Source: JANOBD01 sp031411495 (GTDB taxonomy: Bacteria > Planctomycetota > Phycisphaerae > Tepidisphaerales > Tepidisphaeraceae). From it: a stretch of DNA of 14,840 nt. A program made the translations under genes and the position numbers. Positions 7,279 through 14,711 of this stretch are shown piece by piece. The notes under the pieces are model-generated. The model was given only the letters and a program-made list of their open reading frames with translations, searched no databases and was not told the DNA's origin. The stretch lies in NCBI GenBank assembly GCA_031411495.1, contig JANOBD010000239.1, positions 1 to 14,840 on the forward strand, written 5' to 3'. Every line of letters starts with the position of its first letter. Position 1 is the stretch's first letter.

Positions 7279-8937
7279 ATGCACGATCAGGATCAGCGGC
7301 CCACCGAGGCCAGACAGAATAAAATCGAATCTCTCGAATCGCGACAGATGCTCGCGTTCGCGGCAGATGTGAACTTCCAGCCGTGGTATTCCCGGCGCGA
7401 TCCAAATGTCATCACCGACATCGGATTTCCCACCTCGCGCAATGGCTCGCTCGGCTACGGGTGGAACCATTGGAAAGCCAACGAGATGGTCCAGCGGCCA
7501 CCTTCGGTTGCCAATAACCTCACGCCCAACAGCTACGTGATGTTTGATGGATCGGCCAACGAAGACGACGTGTGGGAGATGTCGGTTCCCAACGGAACCT
7601 ACCAGGTCAGCCTGACTGCCGGGGATCCGACCGGCGCCGATGGCTACTACGCGATCGATGTCGAAGGCGTCTCCGCGCTGCGCGGCGCGCCGACCTGGAA
7701 CGACCGCTACGTCAACGCGACCGCGACGGTCACAGTCAACGACGGCCGCCTGACCCTCACGGCAGGATCCGGCGCCTATCGCAACAAGCTCAACTCGATC
7801 CACATCGAACAACTCGTCACCCAGACGCCGGCAACGCCAACGAATCTGGCCGCGTGGTTCAGCGGCAACTCGACGGTCGACCTGAGCTGGACGCCGGGCG
7901 ATACCAACGTCGACAGCTACGTAATCCAGCAGAGCGACAACGGTACCGACTGGCGCACGGTGTTCGAAACCGGCGGCCCGACATCGCGACAGACCATCTG
8001 GGCGATCGACTCGACGACTTCTCACAATTTTCGCATCTTCGCGGTGAACGAAGACGGCTGGTCGCGCTCGTCGAACACGGTCCGCGTCGCGGCGATCACG
8101 CCGACACCGCCTCCCGACCCGGCACCCGACCCCACAAGCTACTTCGACGGCGTGACCGTCAATCCGGAGTACGACCCGTACGCGGTCGCGGCCGCGCTGC
8201 GCACCCTCGGCGTGAACGCAGTGCGCATCTGGGGCGATGTCGAGTGGAACAAGCTCGTCAATCGCAACTTCATGGACGCCGCCCGTGCGTACCACAACCT
8301 CGGATTCCACGTCACCCTGCTGATTACCGACGACAAGGTGCCGAGCTACGACACCGCACGCGCGTACTTCAGCTTCGCGGTGAATCAACCGGGCATGATG
8401 CAATCGGTTGACCGATGGGAAATCGTCAACGAGCCGAACTTCAGCTCGTACTGGACGGGCACCTACACGCAGTACGTGCAGAACGTGCTTAAGCCGGCAT
8501 ACGAAGTGTTGCACGCGAATGGCGAACTCGTCGTCGGTGCGGCGGCGGGCGTCTTCACGGATGTCGCGCAGAGCCTCAAAGATGCCGGCTACCTCAACTA
8601 CGTCGATTTCGCGAACTATCACCCCTACGGCATCGACGCGAACGAGCAGATCGCCCGCATCGGCGAAGTGAAGCGAATCTTCGCCGGCAAACCGCTCACG
8701 CTCACCGAGTGGAACCTGATGCCCTACACCGCCACGTACGAAAAGTGGACGGCCGAGCTGAACAAGGTGCGGACGTACGTGACCCGGAACGTCGACTCGG
8801 CGTTCTACTATCACCTGACGTTCACCGCCGACTGGGCGAGCAGCGCGGCGCTGTTCCGCACCGATGCGGGCGGCTACACGCCGAACGGGATCTTTTTCGA
8901 CATGTACGACAACTGGAACATCCGCGCGGCGGCGTGA
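7279..8937 (+). CDS. Exported modular glycoside hydrolase, clan GH-A, with LEPR-type N-terminus
   Basis: The 552-residue product begins with a charged segment and KIESLESRQMLAFAAD (15-30). This matches the planctomycetal LEPR-type N-terminal motif that replaces a normal signal peptide in many exported proteins of the phylum. Residues about 30-180 form a malectin/galactose-binding-like beta-sandwich (VNFQP, SYVMFDGSA, GTYQVSLTAGDP, NSIHIEQL). Residues 185-272 are a fibronectin type III domain (PTNLAAW, VDLSWTPG, SYVIQQS, FRIFAVNEDGWS). A Pro/Asp-rich linker (273-287) leads to a TIM-barrel domain (about 288-548) with VNAVRIWGD (312-320), WEIVNEPN (380-387, Glu385 as acid/base), FANYHPYG (444-451) and LTLTEWNL (473-480, Glu477 as nucleophile). 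Both catalytic Glu are present, so activity on a plant or algal polysaccharide is likely; the exact GH family (GH39- or GH5-like) and substrate are not decided. Confidence 0.85.
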   Translation: MHDQDQRPTEARQNKIESLESRQMLAFAADVNFQPWYSRRDPNVITDIGFPTSRNGSLGYGWNHWKANEMVQRPPSVANNLTPNSYVMFDGSANEDDVWEMSVPNGTYQVSLTAGDPTGADGYYAIDVEGVSALRGAPTWNDRYVNATATVTVNDGRLTLTAGSGAYRNKLNSIHIEQLVTQTPATPTNLAAWFSGNSTVDLSWTPGDTNVDSYVIQQSDNGTDWRTVFETGGPTSRQTIWAIDSTTSHNFRIFAVNEDGWSRSSNTVRVAAITPTPPPDPAPDPTSYFDGVTVNPEYDPYAVAAALRTLGVNAVRIWGDVEWNKLVNRNFMDAARAYHNLGFHVTLLITDDKVPSYDTARAYFSFAVNQPGMMQSVDRWEIVNEPNFSSYWTGTYTQYVQNVLKPAYEVLHANGELVVGAAAGVFTDVAQSLKDAGYLNYVDFANYHPYGIDANEQIARIGEVKRIFAGKPLTLTEWNLMPYTATYEKWTAELNKVRTYVTRNVDSAFYYHLTFTADWASSAALFRTDAGGYTPNGIFFDMYDNWNIRAAA

Positions 8938-8963
8938 AGAAGATTGACAGCTCATTCGGAAAC

Positions 8964-9000
8964 GAAAAACGCGGCACAAGGATTGTGCCGCGTATTTCTT
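8964..9000. terminator. Bidirectional terminator between convergent genes
   Basis: ACGCGGCACAA (8969-8979) and TTGTGCCGCGT (8983-8993) form a perfect 11-bp stem with a GGA loop. An A-run precedes it and ATTTCTTT follows it. It lies 31 bases after the GH-A hydrolase stop and 36 bases beyond the pseudopilin stop, so it can end both transcripts. Confidence 0.92.
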
Positions 9001-9029
9001 TGATGTTCCCGAAGTTCAACCGCCGGGCT

Positions 9030-10004
9030 TCAGCCGGGGAACTTCATGCGGATTGATCGATACGCTTCACTCGGGTCGATCGCAGTGGCGACGTGGCCAT
9101 CGCAATAAAGGATGTTGAAGCCGAACTTGCCCTTCATGGGATATTTCGTTTTGCCGCCGATCGACACGATTCCGGGTGCCTTTCCATGACGCCAAAGCGC
9201 GATATATGTCTCCGGCGTCGAGTCAACGGCGTTGACGTCGGTCAGCTGTTCCGGAATCACAGTCGAAGTCAGTCGCTTCGATTCGGCAAGCCACAACCGG
9301 CTGTCCGCAACCAGGCATCGTTCGGAACCCTTCCTCGTCCATATCTTCTGTTTTACGAACCCCACGTTGTGGTTGGTTGTTGGCGTCCAGCGATAATCCG
9401 GCGTGCCGGGACCATCGTTCCAAGCCCACTCAAACGCTGGCGGGAAATTGGGCGTGGTGACGATCGGCGGTCCACCCAGGGGATTTGCGACGCTTGATGT
9501 GCCCGGGTAGTTCGTATTGAACGTCGGATACCCGTTCATTCCGTATCCCGGCTGCACGCGATTGGTTCCGGACGTGGTGACGTCGCCACTATAGGCTTCG
9601 AACGAAGGACAACCCCAGAAGACGGATTTCGTCTTCACATTATCAACTGTGTTTCCCGAGGTATCCTCGTTGCCGATCTTTTCCTTGCTCACATACTTGT
9701 TCAGAAAATTAAACCAATAAGCACCGTAGCCATCGGCTGGAAAGTCGGTGCCATACAGATTGTATTTGACGTTGAGATCGGTGTTCACGCGCAGTTGGGC
9801 CGGCGGGTAATACCCCTTGCTGTCGATCGCGTACATCTGAAATGCGTTGCCGATTTCCTTCAGGCTTGCCAGGCACTTCACCGCCTGCGCCGAACGGCGG
9901 GCTGAATTGAGTGCCGGCAGCAGAATGCTGATCAGCAACGCGATGATGCCGATGACAACCAGCAATTCGACCAGCGTAAACGCTTGTCTACGAGAACTCT
10001 GCAT
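9030..10004 (-). CDS. Planctomycetal type II/IV pseudopilin (prepilin N-terminus, DGH C-terminal motif)
   Basis: The 324-residue product has a short basic leader, MQSSRRQA, then FTLVELLVVIGIIALLISIL. A prepilin peptidase should cut after Ala8 and methylate Phe9, leaving the conserved Glu at +5 (Glu13). The hydrophobic helix (9-30) anchors it and allows assembly into a pseudopilus. The globular part has GCPSFEAYSG (131-140), YGMNGYPTFNTNY (154-166) and, near the end, GFNILYCDGHVATAIDP (295-311), the C-terminal signature of the DUF1559-like pseudopilins common in planctomycetes. The His of the usual H-X9-DG motif is Gly292 here. ATG 10004 has AGGAG (10011-10015) six bases upstream. It is a lone gene with its own promoter; no secretion ATPase or platform gene is near. 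Its partner machine and role are not known. Confidence 0.92.
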   Translation of the reverse strand: MQSSRRQAFTLVELLVVIGIIALLISILLPALNSARRSAQAVKCLASLKEIGNAFQMYAIDSKGYYPPAQLRVNTDLNVKYNLYGTDFPADGYGAYWFNFLNKYVSKEKIGNEDTSGNTVDNVKTKSVFWGCPSFEAYSGDVTTSGTNRVQPGYGMNGYPTFNTNYPGTSSVANPLGGPPIVTTPNFPPAFEWAWNDGPGTPDYRWTPTTNHNVGFVKQKIWTRKGSERCLVADSRLWLAESKRLTSTVIPEQLTDVNAVDSTPETYIALWRHGKAPGIVSIGGKTKYPMKGKFGFNILYCDGHVATAIDPSEAYRSIRMKFPG

Positions 10005-10072
10005 TTGATGCTCCTGGCGGGACGCCTGTCTGATTTGTGAGCGATGCGAAACCGCGGTCGGCCTGACATTTC

Positions 10073-10100
10073 ATAATATCACACCCCGCGGCGCTGTAAA
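10073..10100 (-). promoter_or_regulatory. Sigma70-type promoter of the pseudopilin gene
   Basis: On the - strand TTTACA (10100-10095) and TATTAT (10078-10073) are 16 bases apart, each close to consensus. Transcription would start near 10066, giving a leader of about 60 bases before ATG 10004. This shows the pseudopilin is transcribed separately from the ComEA-like gene that ends at 10165. Confidence 0.7.
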
Positions 10101-10164
10101 CCTCATAAAATGTCGGGTTTGCTCACGCCGACGCTTGTTAGAAGCATCGGACTTCCGAGTCGTC

Positions 10165-10605
10165 TCAGCGGACCGCGCCCGGCTCGGCGGCTTGGCTGGT
10201 GTTCGTCGCGCCCGCTTGGGGGAAACGCAGAAACGGCCGAAGCTGCTCGATAATCGCGGTGCCGATCCCGCGGATCTGCATCAGGTCTTCAATGCGCTGG
10301 TAAACCACCCTGCCGGGCTCGCGCTGACGCGCCCGCTCGCGAAACTCGACGATGTCGAGCGCGCGGCGTTCGCCCAAGGCCGGCAATGCGGCCAACAACG
10401 GCGCATCCGCTTCGTTGGGATCGATGCGGTCCTGCAGTTCAAGATGACGCGCGCCTTCCGCGGGGATCGGGTCGTCTATATACGATCGATTCATCGCCAG
10501 CCCCACGACCACAGCAATCAGCATAGTGGCACAGAGCACCAGCAATCCCCGTCGCTGGCGAAGCGTGAACGGCTGCGCGGTCCGATCGTTCCCGGCTTGG
10601 CTCAA
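10165..10605 (-). CDS. Membrane-anchored ComEA-like helix-hairpin-helix protein
   Basis: The 146-residue product has a short basic N-terminus, one transmembrane helix (about 19-39, GLLVLCATMLIAVVVGLAMN), a linker, and a ComEA-type double helix-hairpin-helix region. RIDPNEADAPLLAALPALGE (60-79) holds the first hairpin and IEDLMQIRGIGTAIIEQLRP (105-124) the second, matching the family pattern in which NxA-DxxxLxxLPGIG is followed by LxxVxGIG. ComEA proteins bind double-stranded DNA at the outer face of the membrane during uptake; that role is inferred here. The start is a TTG at 10605 with GAGGG six bases upstream; no ATG gives the TM segment intact. The gene follows the GH10-like gene by 17 bases, which suggests one transcript. 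The C-terminal 20 residues are low-complexity. Confidence 0.83.
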   Translation of the reverse strand: MSQAGNDRTAQPFTLRQRRGLLVLCATMLIAVVVGLAMNRSYIDDPIPAEGARHLELQDRIDPNEADAPLLAALPALGERRALDIVEFRERARQREPGRVVYQRIEDLMQIRGIGTAIIEQLRPFLRFPQAGATNTSQAAEPGAVR

Positions 10606-10622
10606 GGCTCACCCTCTTGGGT

Positions 10623-12125
10623 CTACTTTGGTCGCCGCTGGTAGGTCTGGCGGAGCGATTTGAGTCGTTCGAACGCGGGCTTGGGACGGAACAGGTCGTC
10701 GACGAGTCCGCCGCCGGGGATGACCGAGTTCGAATCGGTCAGGTCCGTCCAGGTGACGCTCTCGACGAACGATTTGCCCAGCGCGATCCGCGAGACGTTG
10801 TCGAACCAGGTCGCCTGCAGTTCCGGCGTCCACGGCTCGCGCCACCGGCCGGCCTTGCCCGGGTCGAGCTTGCCCTGGCTGCGGTCGCCACTGTCGGGCG
10901 TGTACCGCGACGGCGCGCCGAGTGCCGTGACGTAGACCGGCTTGCCGGTGCCACTAAGTTTGTCGATGACGCACGAAAGCTGGAACAGATCGCGCGTGTA
11001 ACCGCCAGTGCGCGGCACGCCGGTCTCGATCTCCAGCCCGAAGCCGTCGCAGTTCACCCCAGCCTGCGAGATCGTGTCGGCATACAGCATCGGGGGCACA
11101 CCTGGCGATTTGCTGGCGTGGTGTTCGCCGAATGGATCACGAATGGTGACGAGCGTCCGCGCCTGGGGCAGCATCGATTTCACCTGGGCGACGAGTAGCC
11201 GCGTCAGTTCGATCGTCTGCTCAAATCCCACGCCCGGCAGCGTGGAGCAGTGCAGTCCACCCACCACGTTCCACACAGCCACCGCGCGGCGATAACGCGT
11301 GACCATCTTGCGGATGAAATCGACCATCAGGTCGCGCAGGACATCCAGATCGTTCTCCCACATGTATGCCCAGTCGGGCATCGCGCTCTCGGACAAATCG
11401 ATGATCGGCCCGGCGATGATCGGCACGCGCCGGCGCGTCAGCATCTCGACCCACTCGTCCATCGCAGCCGTGTCGAAGGTCTCTTCCTTGGGCTGAAGCA
11501 GCTTCCAGGTCATCGGCAGGACGGCGTAGTCGAAATTGTCTGCCAGCAGGTCCTTCACGCGCTGGTTGCGGAGCGTCCAGTCGACCCGGCAGCCGTAGAC
11601 GTATCGTGCAAAGGCGTTCTGGGATTTTCGTCGGGTGAGCGTCTGCTCGGCATTGAAAATTGCCAGTTCGTCGCCGAACGTGATCGCCTCCGCCAGCACT
11701 TCGTCCGCAATCGCCGCGGCTCGCGCACCGTCTTCAAGAATCTCCAGCGCATCGCCGAAACGGGATTGAAGCACGCGGAGTTTCTCGACGTAAGGCTGGG
11801 CTGCGGGCAGATCGAACAACCCCCAATCTTCCACTTTTTGCAGCATCCGCATGAGGCGAAAGCGCGCCAGTTCGATGTTGAGGTTGTGCGGCTTGGATCT
11901 TGGCAGGAGACGCGTCGTTTCCAGGATCATTTCTCCGGGCGCGCCGGCGTTCCACAAGAGCGACAGCGCCGCCGCCTGATCCAGCGGGCCGACGTTGAGC
12001 AGCCCATCCCGGAACGTGATATCGCATGGGATGGGAACGCTTTCAGGCGCGAGCGCCATCGGCGAGATCAGCGGGAAGTCGGTGACCTTCCTGCCATCGC
12101 GAAAGACTTCGAACCGGATGGACAT
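10623..12125 (-). CDS. GH10-fold protein lacking both catalytic glutamates
   Basis: The 500-residue product has no signal peptide and should be cytoplasmic. Residues 1-170 are an extra N-terminal domain (SVPIPCDITFRDG at 29-41, MILETTRLLPRSKPHNLNIE at 66-85). Residues about 175-492 follow the GH10 endo-xylanase barrel: YGCRVDWT (177-184), FDYAVLPMTWKLLQPKEETF (198-217) as counterpart of the ENEMKW region, VWNVVGG (284-290) where GH10 has WDVVNE, KPVYVTALGA (395-404) where GH10 has ITELD, and the typical end TWTDLTDSNSVIPGGG plus RPKPAF (459-485). The acid/base Glu is therefore Gly290 and the nucleophile Glu is Ala401. It is likely a non-catalytic sugar-binding or regulatory protein, or it uses other residues. 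ATG 12125 is preceded by AGGAG at a long 12-base spacing; the frame extends to 12974 opposite purC, which I treat as chance. Confidence 0.82.
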   Translation of the reverse strand: MSIRFEVFRDGRKVTDFPLISPMALAPESVPIPCDITFRDGLLNVGPLDQAAALSLLWNAGAPGEMILETTRLLPRSKPHNLNIELARFRLMRMLQKVEDWGLFDLPAAQPYVEKLRVLQSRFGDALEILEDGARAAAIADEVLAEAITFGDELAIFNAEQTLTRRKSQNAFARYVYGCRVDWTLRNQRVKDLLADNFDYAVLPMTWKLLQPKEETFDTAAMDEWVEMLTRRRVPIIAGPIIDLSESAMPDWAYMWENDLDVLRDLMVDFIRKMVTRYRRAVAVWNVVGGLHCSTLPGVGFEQTIELTRLLVAQVKSMLPQARTLVTIRDPFGEHHASKSPGVPPMLYADTISQAGVNCDGFGLEIETGVPRTGGYTRDLFQLSCVIDKLSGTGKPVYVTALGAPSRYTPDSGDRSQGKLDPGKAGRWREPWTPELQATWFDNVSRIALGKSFVESVTWTDLTDSNSVIPGGGLVDDLFRPKPAFERLKSLRQTYQRRPK

Positions 12126-12248
12126 GTGCGCGCGGTGCTCCTGTAACCCCGGATAGTAGCAGACGCACCGGCAAAGAAAACGATCGACGCATCGACCGCC
12201 ACTTTCGCCGCTATCGACAAGCCCGCTCATTGACCCTATTTTCGAACC

Positions 12249-13172
12249 ATGAGCAAAGCCCTGCTCGCGACCGACCTGCCGTTCCCTAAGCGTTCCGGCA
12301 AGGTGCGCGACGTGTACGACGTGAGCGATGAGGCCGGCCAACCGGCGCTGTTGATCGTAGCGACCGACCGGATCAGCGCGTTCGACTGCATCATGCCCAA
12401 CGGCATCCCGGAGAAGGGAAAGCTCCTCACACAGATCAGTTCGTTCTGGTTTGAGCGGTTCACGGGAAAGATCGATCACCATGTGATCACGACAAACCTC
12501 GATGAACTGCCGTCGTCGCTGCGCGCACACGCGAAGTCGATTGATGGACGCTTTGTGCTCGGAAAGAAGACGCATGTCGTGCCGATCGAGTGCGTCGCGC
12601 GCGGGTACCTCGCGGGATCGGGCTGGAAAGAATACCAGTCCTCGCAGAGCGTATGCGACATCGTGCTGCCTGCGGGATTGACGCAGTGCGGGCGTCTTCC
12701 GAATCCGATCTTTACGCCCGCCACGAAGGCCCAGTCCGGGCATGACCAGAACATCAGTTTTGAGATTGCCGCACGGGAGGCCGGCGCTGAGCTCGCAACG
12801 ATGTTGCGCGACCTGACGCTCAAGCTCTATGCGGAAGCCGCCGAGTACGCGGCAAGCCGCGGCATCATTATCGCCGACACGAAGTTCGAGTTCGGCCTTG
12901 ACGATGCGGGCAAGCTGATCCTGATCGACGAGATCCTGACGCCCGACAGTTCCCGTTTCTGGCCGGCCGACCAATACGTACCCGGGCGCGACCAGCCCAG
13001 CTACGACAAGCAGTTCGTCAGAAACTGGCTCGAGACGCAGCCGTGGGACAAGACGCCGCCGGCGCCGCTGCTGCCCGCAAACGTCGTGGCGGGAACACGG
13101 GCCCGGTACGTTGAGGCGTTTGAAAAGCTGACCGGGCGATGCTGGTCATCCGGCGAGGTTCAAGACCCGTGA
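12249..13172 (+). CDS. purC: Phosphoribosylaminoimidazole-succinocarboxamide synthase (SAICAR synthetase)
   Basis: PurC joins aspartate to CAIR with ATP in purine biosynthesis. The 307-residue product is of the longer, single-domain form. It has SGKVRDVYDV (16-25, phosphate-binding start), LIVATDRISAFDCIMP (35-50), IPEKGKLLTQISSFWFE (53-69), the first signature VPIECVARGYLAGSGWKEY (111-129), TKAQSGHDQNIS (159-170), and the second signature IIIADTKFEFG (206-216) followed by LIDEILTPDSSRFWP (225-239) and SYDKQFVRNWL (251-261). ATG 12249 gives the expected N-terminus; no strong Shine-Dalgarno is seen. The gene is divergent from the GH10-like gene over 123 bases. Its last 13 bases overlap the end of the convergent substrate-binding protein gene. 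Confidence 0.98.
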   Translation: MSKALLATDLPFPKRSGKVRDVYDVSDEAGQPALLIVATDRISAFDCIMPNGIPEKGKLLTQISSFWFERFTGKIDHHVITTNLDELPSSLRAHAKSIDGRFVLGKKTHVVPIECVARGYLAGSGWKEYQSSQSVCDIVLPAGLTQCGRLPNPIFTPATKAQSGHDQNISFEIAAREAGAELATMLRDLTLKLYAEAAEYAASRGIIIADTKFEFGLDDAGKLILIDEILTPDSSRFWPADQYVPGRDQPSYDKQFVRNWLETQPWDKTPPAPLLPANVVAGTRARYVEAFEKLTGRCWSSGEVQDP

Positions 13173-14206
13173 GTGGCCGCGGGGTGTCGGCCGGAAAGCT
13201 TGGCGCGAATCGCGACCACGTTGTCTTTCATGACGATCTCGCAAGGCAGCGTCTGCCGACCGAACAACGGCATACCGACGCGGTTGCCCCGAGCATTCTC
13301 CGCCAGGATTCTCACGGTCTGGTAGCCGATGCCGAACTGGTCCTGAAGGATCGACGAATAAACGTATCCCTTCTCGATTCCCGCGAGGGTTGCGTCCGCG
13401 TTATCGAATCCCACGACCTGGATCTGTCCGGTCCGGCCGGCATTCTCGAGCGCCTTGAGGATCGCCGGCGTGCTGTATCCGAGCAGCCCGACGATGCACT
13501 TGACTTGCGGATGGTCCTTCAACGCTTGGTTCACGAGCTCGACAGTCTGGTTCGGATCTGAGTGATCCACCAGCGTGGCGACGATGGAGTAGTTTTCGCC
13601 TTTCAGCACTGCGTCGACGGCATCGGTGGGGTAGCTTGGCTCGTAGGGACGTTCCAGGATTTCATCGATCACGCCCTGCCGTCGGCGTTGCGTGTTTTCC
13701 TTGTCGAAGTTCCCTACGCAGATGAGTATTTCGCCGCCGTCGGAAATGGCCCGGCGCACCTGATCCCCGGCGATGCGCCCGGCCCCGTAGTTGTCGGTTC
13801 CGACAAAGCAGAGTCGCCCTGTCACCGGGGCGTCGGAATCGAATGTAATCAACGTGGTTTGTCCCGCCAGCGTCACCAGCGCGCTCGACTCGCGCACCGG
13901 ATCGATCGGACTGACACCCACGCCCGCAAACCTGCCTGATGCGACCTGCCGAATTGCTTCGAGCTGCGCATCCGCATCCGATTTGCAGCGGATGATCTCC
14001 AGCGTCGCGTCGTTGTCCTGCGCTGCCACCTTGGCGCCGGCCACCACGAGGTCCCAGTACGGTCCCTCGCCAGAGGTGATGAGCGCGACTTTCGGATTCG
14101 ATTTGAAGATCCCCGCCACCCACAGCAGCGCGAGCGCGATCGCGACAAAAATGCCGATTCGAACCAGGTTGATGCTGCCCTTCTTCAAATTCGATTCGGT
14201 CGTCAT
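13160..14206 (-). CDS. Membrane-anchored ABC sugar-type substrate-binding protein (periplasmic-binding type 4, RbsB-like)
   Basis: The 348-residue product starts at ATG 14206 with GAGGGA (14216-14211) four bases upstream; the 93-codon upstream extension has no family resemblance. Residues 13-33 are one hydrophobic helix (NLVRIGIFVAIALALLWVAG) that can be an uncleaved anchor or signal; there is no lipobox Cys. The rest follows the ribose/galactose-binding fold: VALITSGEGPYWDLVVAGAK (40-59), LEIIRCKSDADAQLEAIRQV (69-88), GVGVSPID (95-102), LITFDSDAP (119-127), CFVGTDNYGAGRIAG (133-147), CIVGLLGYSTPAILKAL (237-252), VVGFDNADATLAGIEKG (264-280) and SSILQDQFGIGYQTVRIL (284-301). The ligand is probably a sugar or sugar alcohol. 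No permease or ATPase gene is in view. The gene is preceded on the same strand by the zinc-ribbon gene, 140 bases away. Confidence 0.9.
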   Translation of the reverse strand: MTTESNLKKGSINLVRIGIFVAIALALLWVAGIFKSNPKVALITSGEGPYWDLVVAGAKVAAQDNDATLEIIRCKSDADAQLEAIRQVASGRFAGVGVSPIDPVRESSALVTLAGQTTLITFDSDAPVTGRLCFVGTDNYGAGRIAGDQVRRAISDGGEILICVGNFDKENTQRRRQGVIDEILERPYEPSYPTDAVDAVLKGENYSIVATLVDHSDPNQTVELVNQALKDHPQVKCIVGLLGYSTPAILKALENAGRTGQIQVVGFDNADATLAGIEKGYVYSSILQDQFGIGYQTVRILAENARGNRVGMPLFGRQTLPCEIVMKDNVVAIRAKLSGRHPAATHGS

Positions 14207-14254
14207 GGCGTCCCTCAATCTGGAGTTGCGCGACGTGTCGTGTTGCCGGCACCG

Positions 14255-14285
14255 ATCATACCAACTATTGCCGCGTGCACGTGCA
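14255..14285 (-). promoter_or_regulatory. Possible -10 element and palindromic operator of the substrate-binding protein gene
   Basis: On the - strand TATGAT (14260-14255) is one mismatch from a -10 hexamer, 48 bases before ATG 14206. No -35 match stands at the right distance; in its place lies a perfect 10-bp palindrome TGCACGTGCA (14276-14285). A regulator site overlapping a weak -35 would fit this layout, but the call rests on short motifs only. Confidence 0.3.
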
Positions 14286-14345
14286 GTGAGGTGTTTTGGC
14301 CGACACCGAGCGTGAATGCCTTTGGCTTCCAGCCCGGGGCAATGG

Positions 14346-14705
14346 TCACCTGAGGTGCTGGCCGCAATTCCGACAGTACGCAGCACCCGCCGGCGAAATC
14401 GATTTGCAGCGATCACATGCCCGAACCCTACCCTGTAAAGTCGACAGACCCCGCGCCATCGTGAGTTCCGACTGGCGATTGGCATCGACTCGCTTCGCGT
14501 GCTTGCGCAGCATTCCCCCGAGGACGATCAGCCCGATTCCCAGCGGGATCGTCACTGCAGACAAGACCGGTCCCACAGAGCCGTTCCAATGTCGTGGTCC
14601 CGCCTCGCCGATCATGCCGCCGAAGATCAGCAGCATGATGCCGAACGTCAGAAACAGAATGCTGAAGTACGGCACGATCGATCTGTAGGGTCTGGGCGCC
14701 AGCAT
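14346..14705 (-). CDS. Two-TM protein with C-terminal zinc ribbon
   Basis: The 119-residue product has two hydrophobic helices (about 12-33, PYFSILFLTFGIMLLIFGGM, and 46-65, PVLSAVTIPLGIGLIVLGGM). A basic segment (KHAKRVDANRQ) and a C-terminal zinc ribbon follow, with Cys97-x2-Cys100 and Cys111-x2-Cys114 (CDRC, CRNC). The basic loop and ribbon after the second helix suggest that the ribbon faces the cytoplasm. Family function is unknown; such small membrane zinc-ribbon proteins often act as adaptors or sensors, which is inference only. ATG 14705 has no clear Shine-Dalgarno but lies six bases after the stop of the upstream gene, so translational coupling is likely. Confidence 0.75.
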   Translation of the reverse strand: MLAPRPYRSIVPYFSILFLTFGIMLLIFGGMIGEAGPRHWNGSVGPVLSAVTIPLGIGLIVLGGMLRKHAKRVDANRQSELTMARGLSTLQGRVRACDRCKSISPAGAAYCRNCGQHLR

Positions 14706-14711
14706 TGCGCA

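Noticed and set aside
7276..8979. 567-residue - strand frame opposite the GH-A hydrolase
   Set aside because: Arg/Val/Asp-rich antisense shadow typical of GC-rich DNA; the + strand has recognisable domains and a ribosome-binding site.
10623..12974. 783-residue - strand reading frame extending the GH10-like gene across purC
   Set aside because: The part above 12125 is antisense to purC and has no family character; the GH10-like protein has a natural start at 12125.
14207..14485. 93-codon upstream extension of the substrate-binding protein
   Set aside because: It overlaps the zinc-ribbon gene and lacks family resemblance; ATG 14206 has a good Shine-Dalgarno directly before the TM helix.
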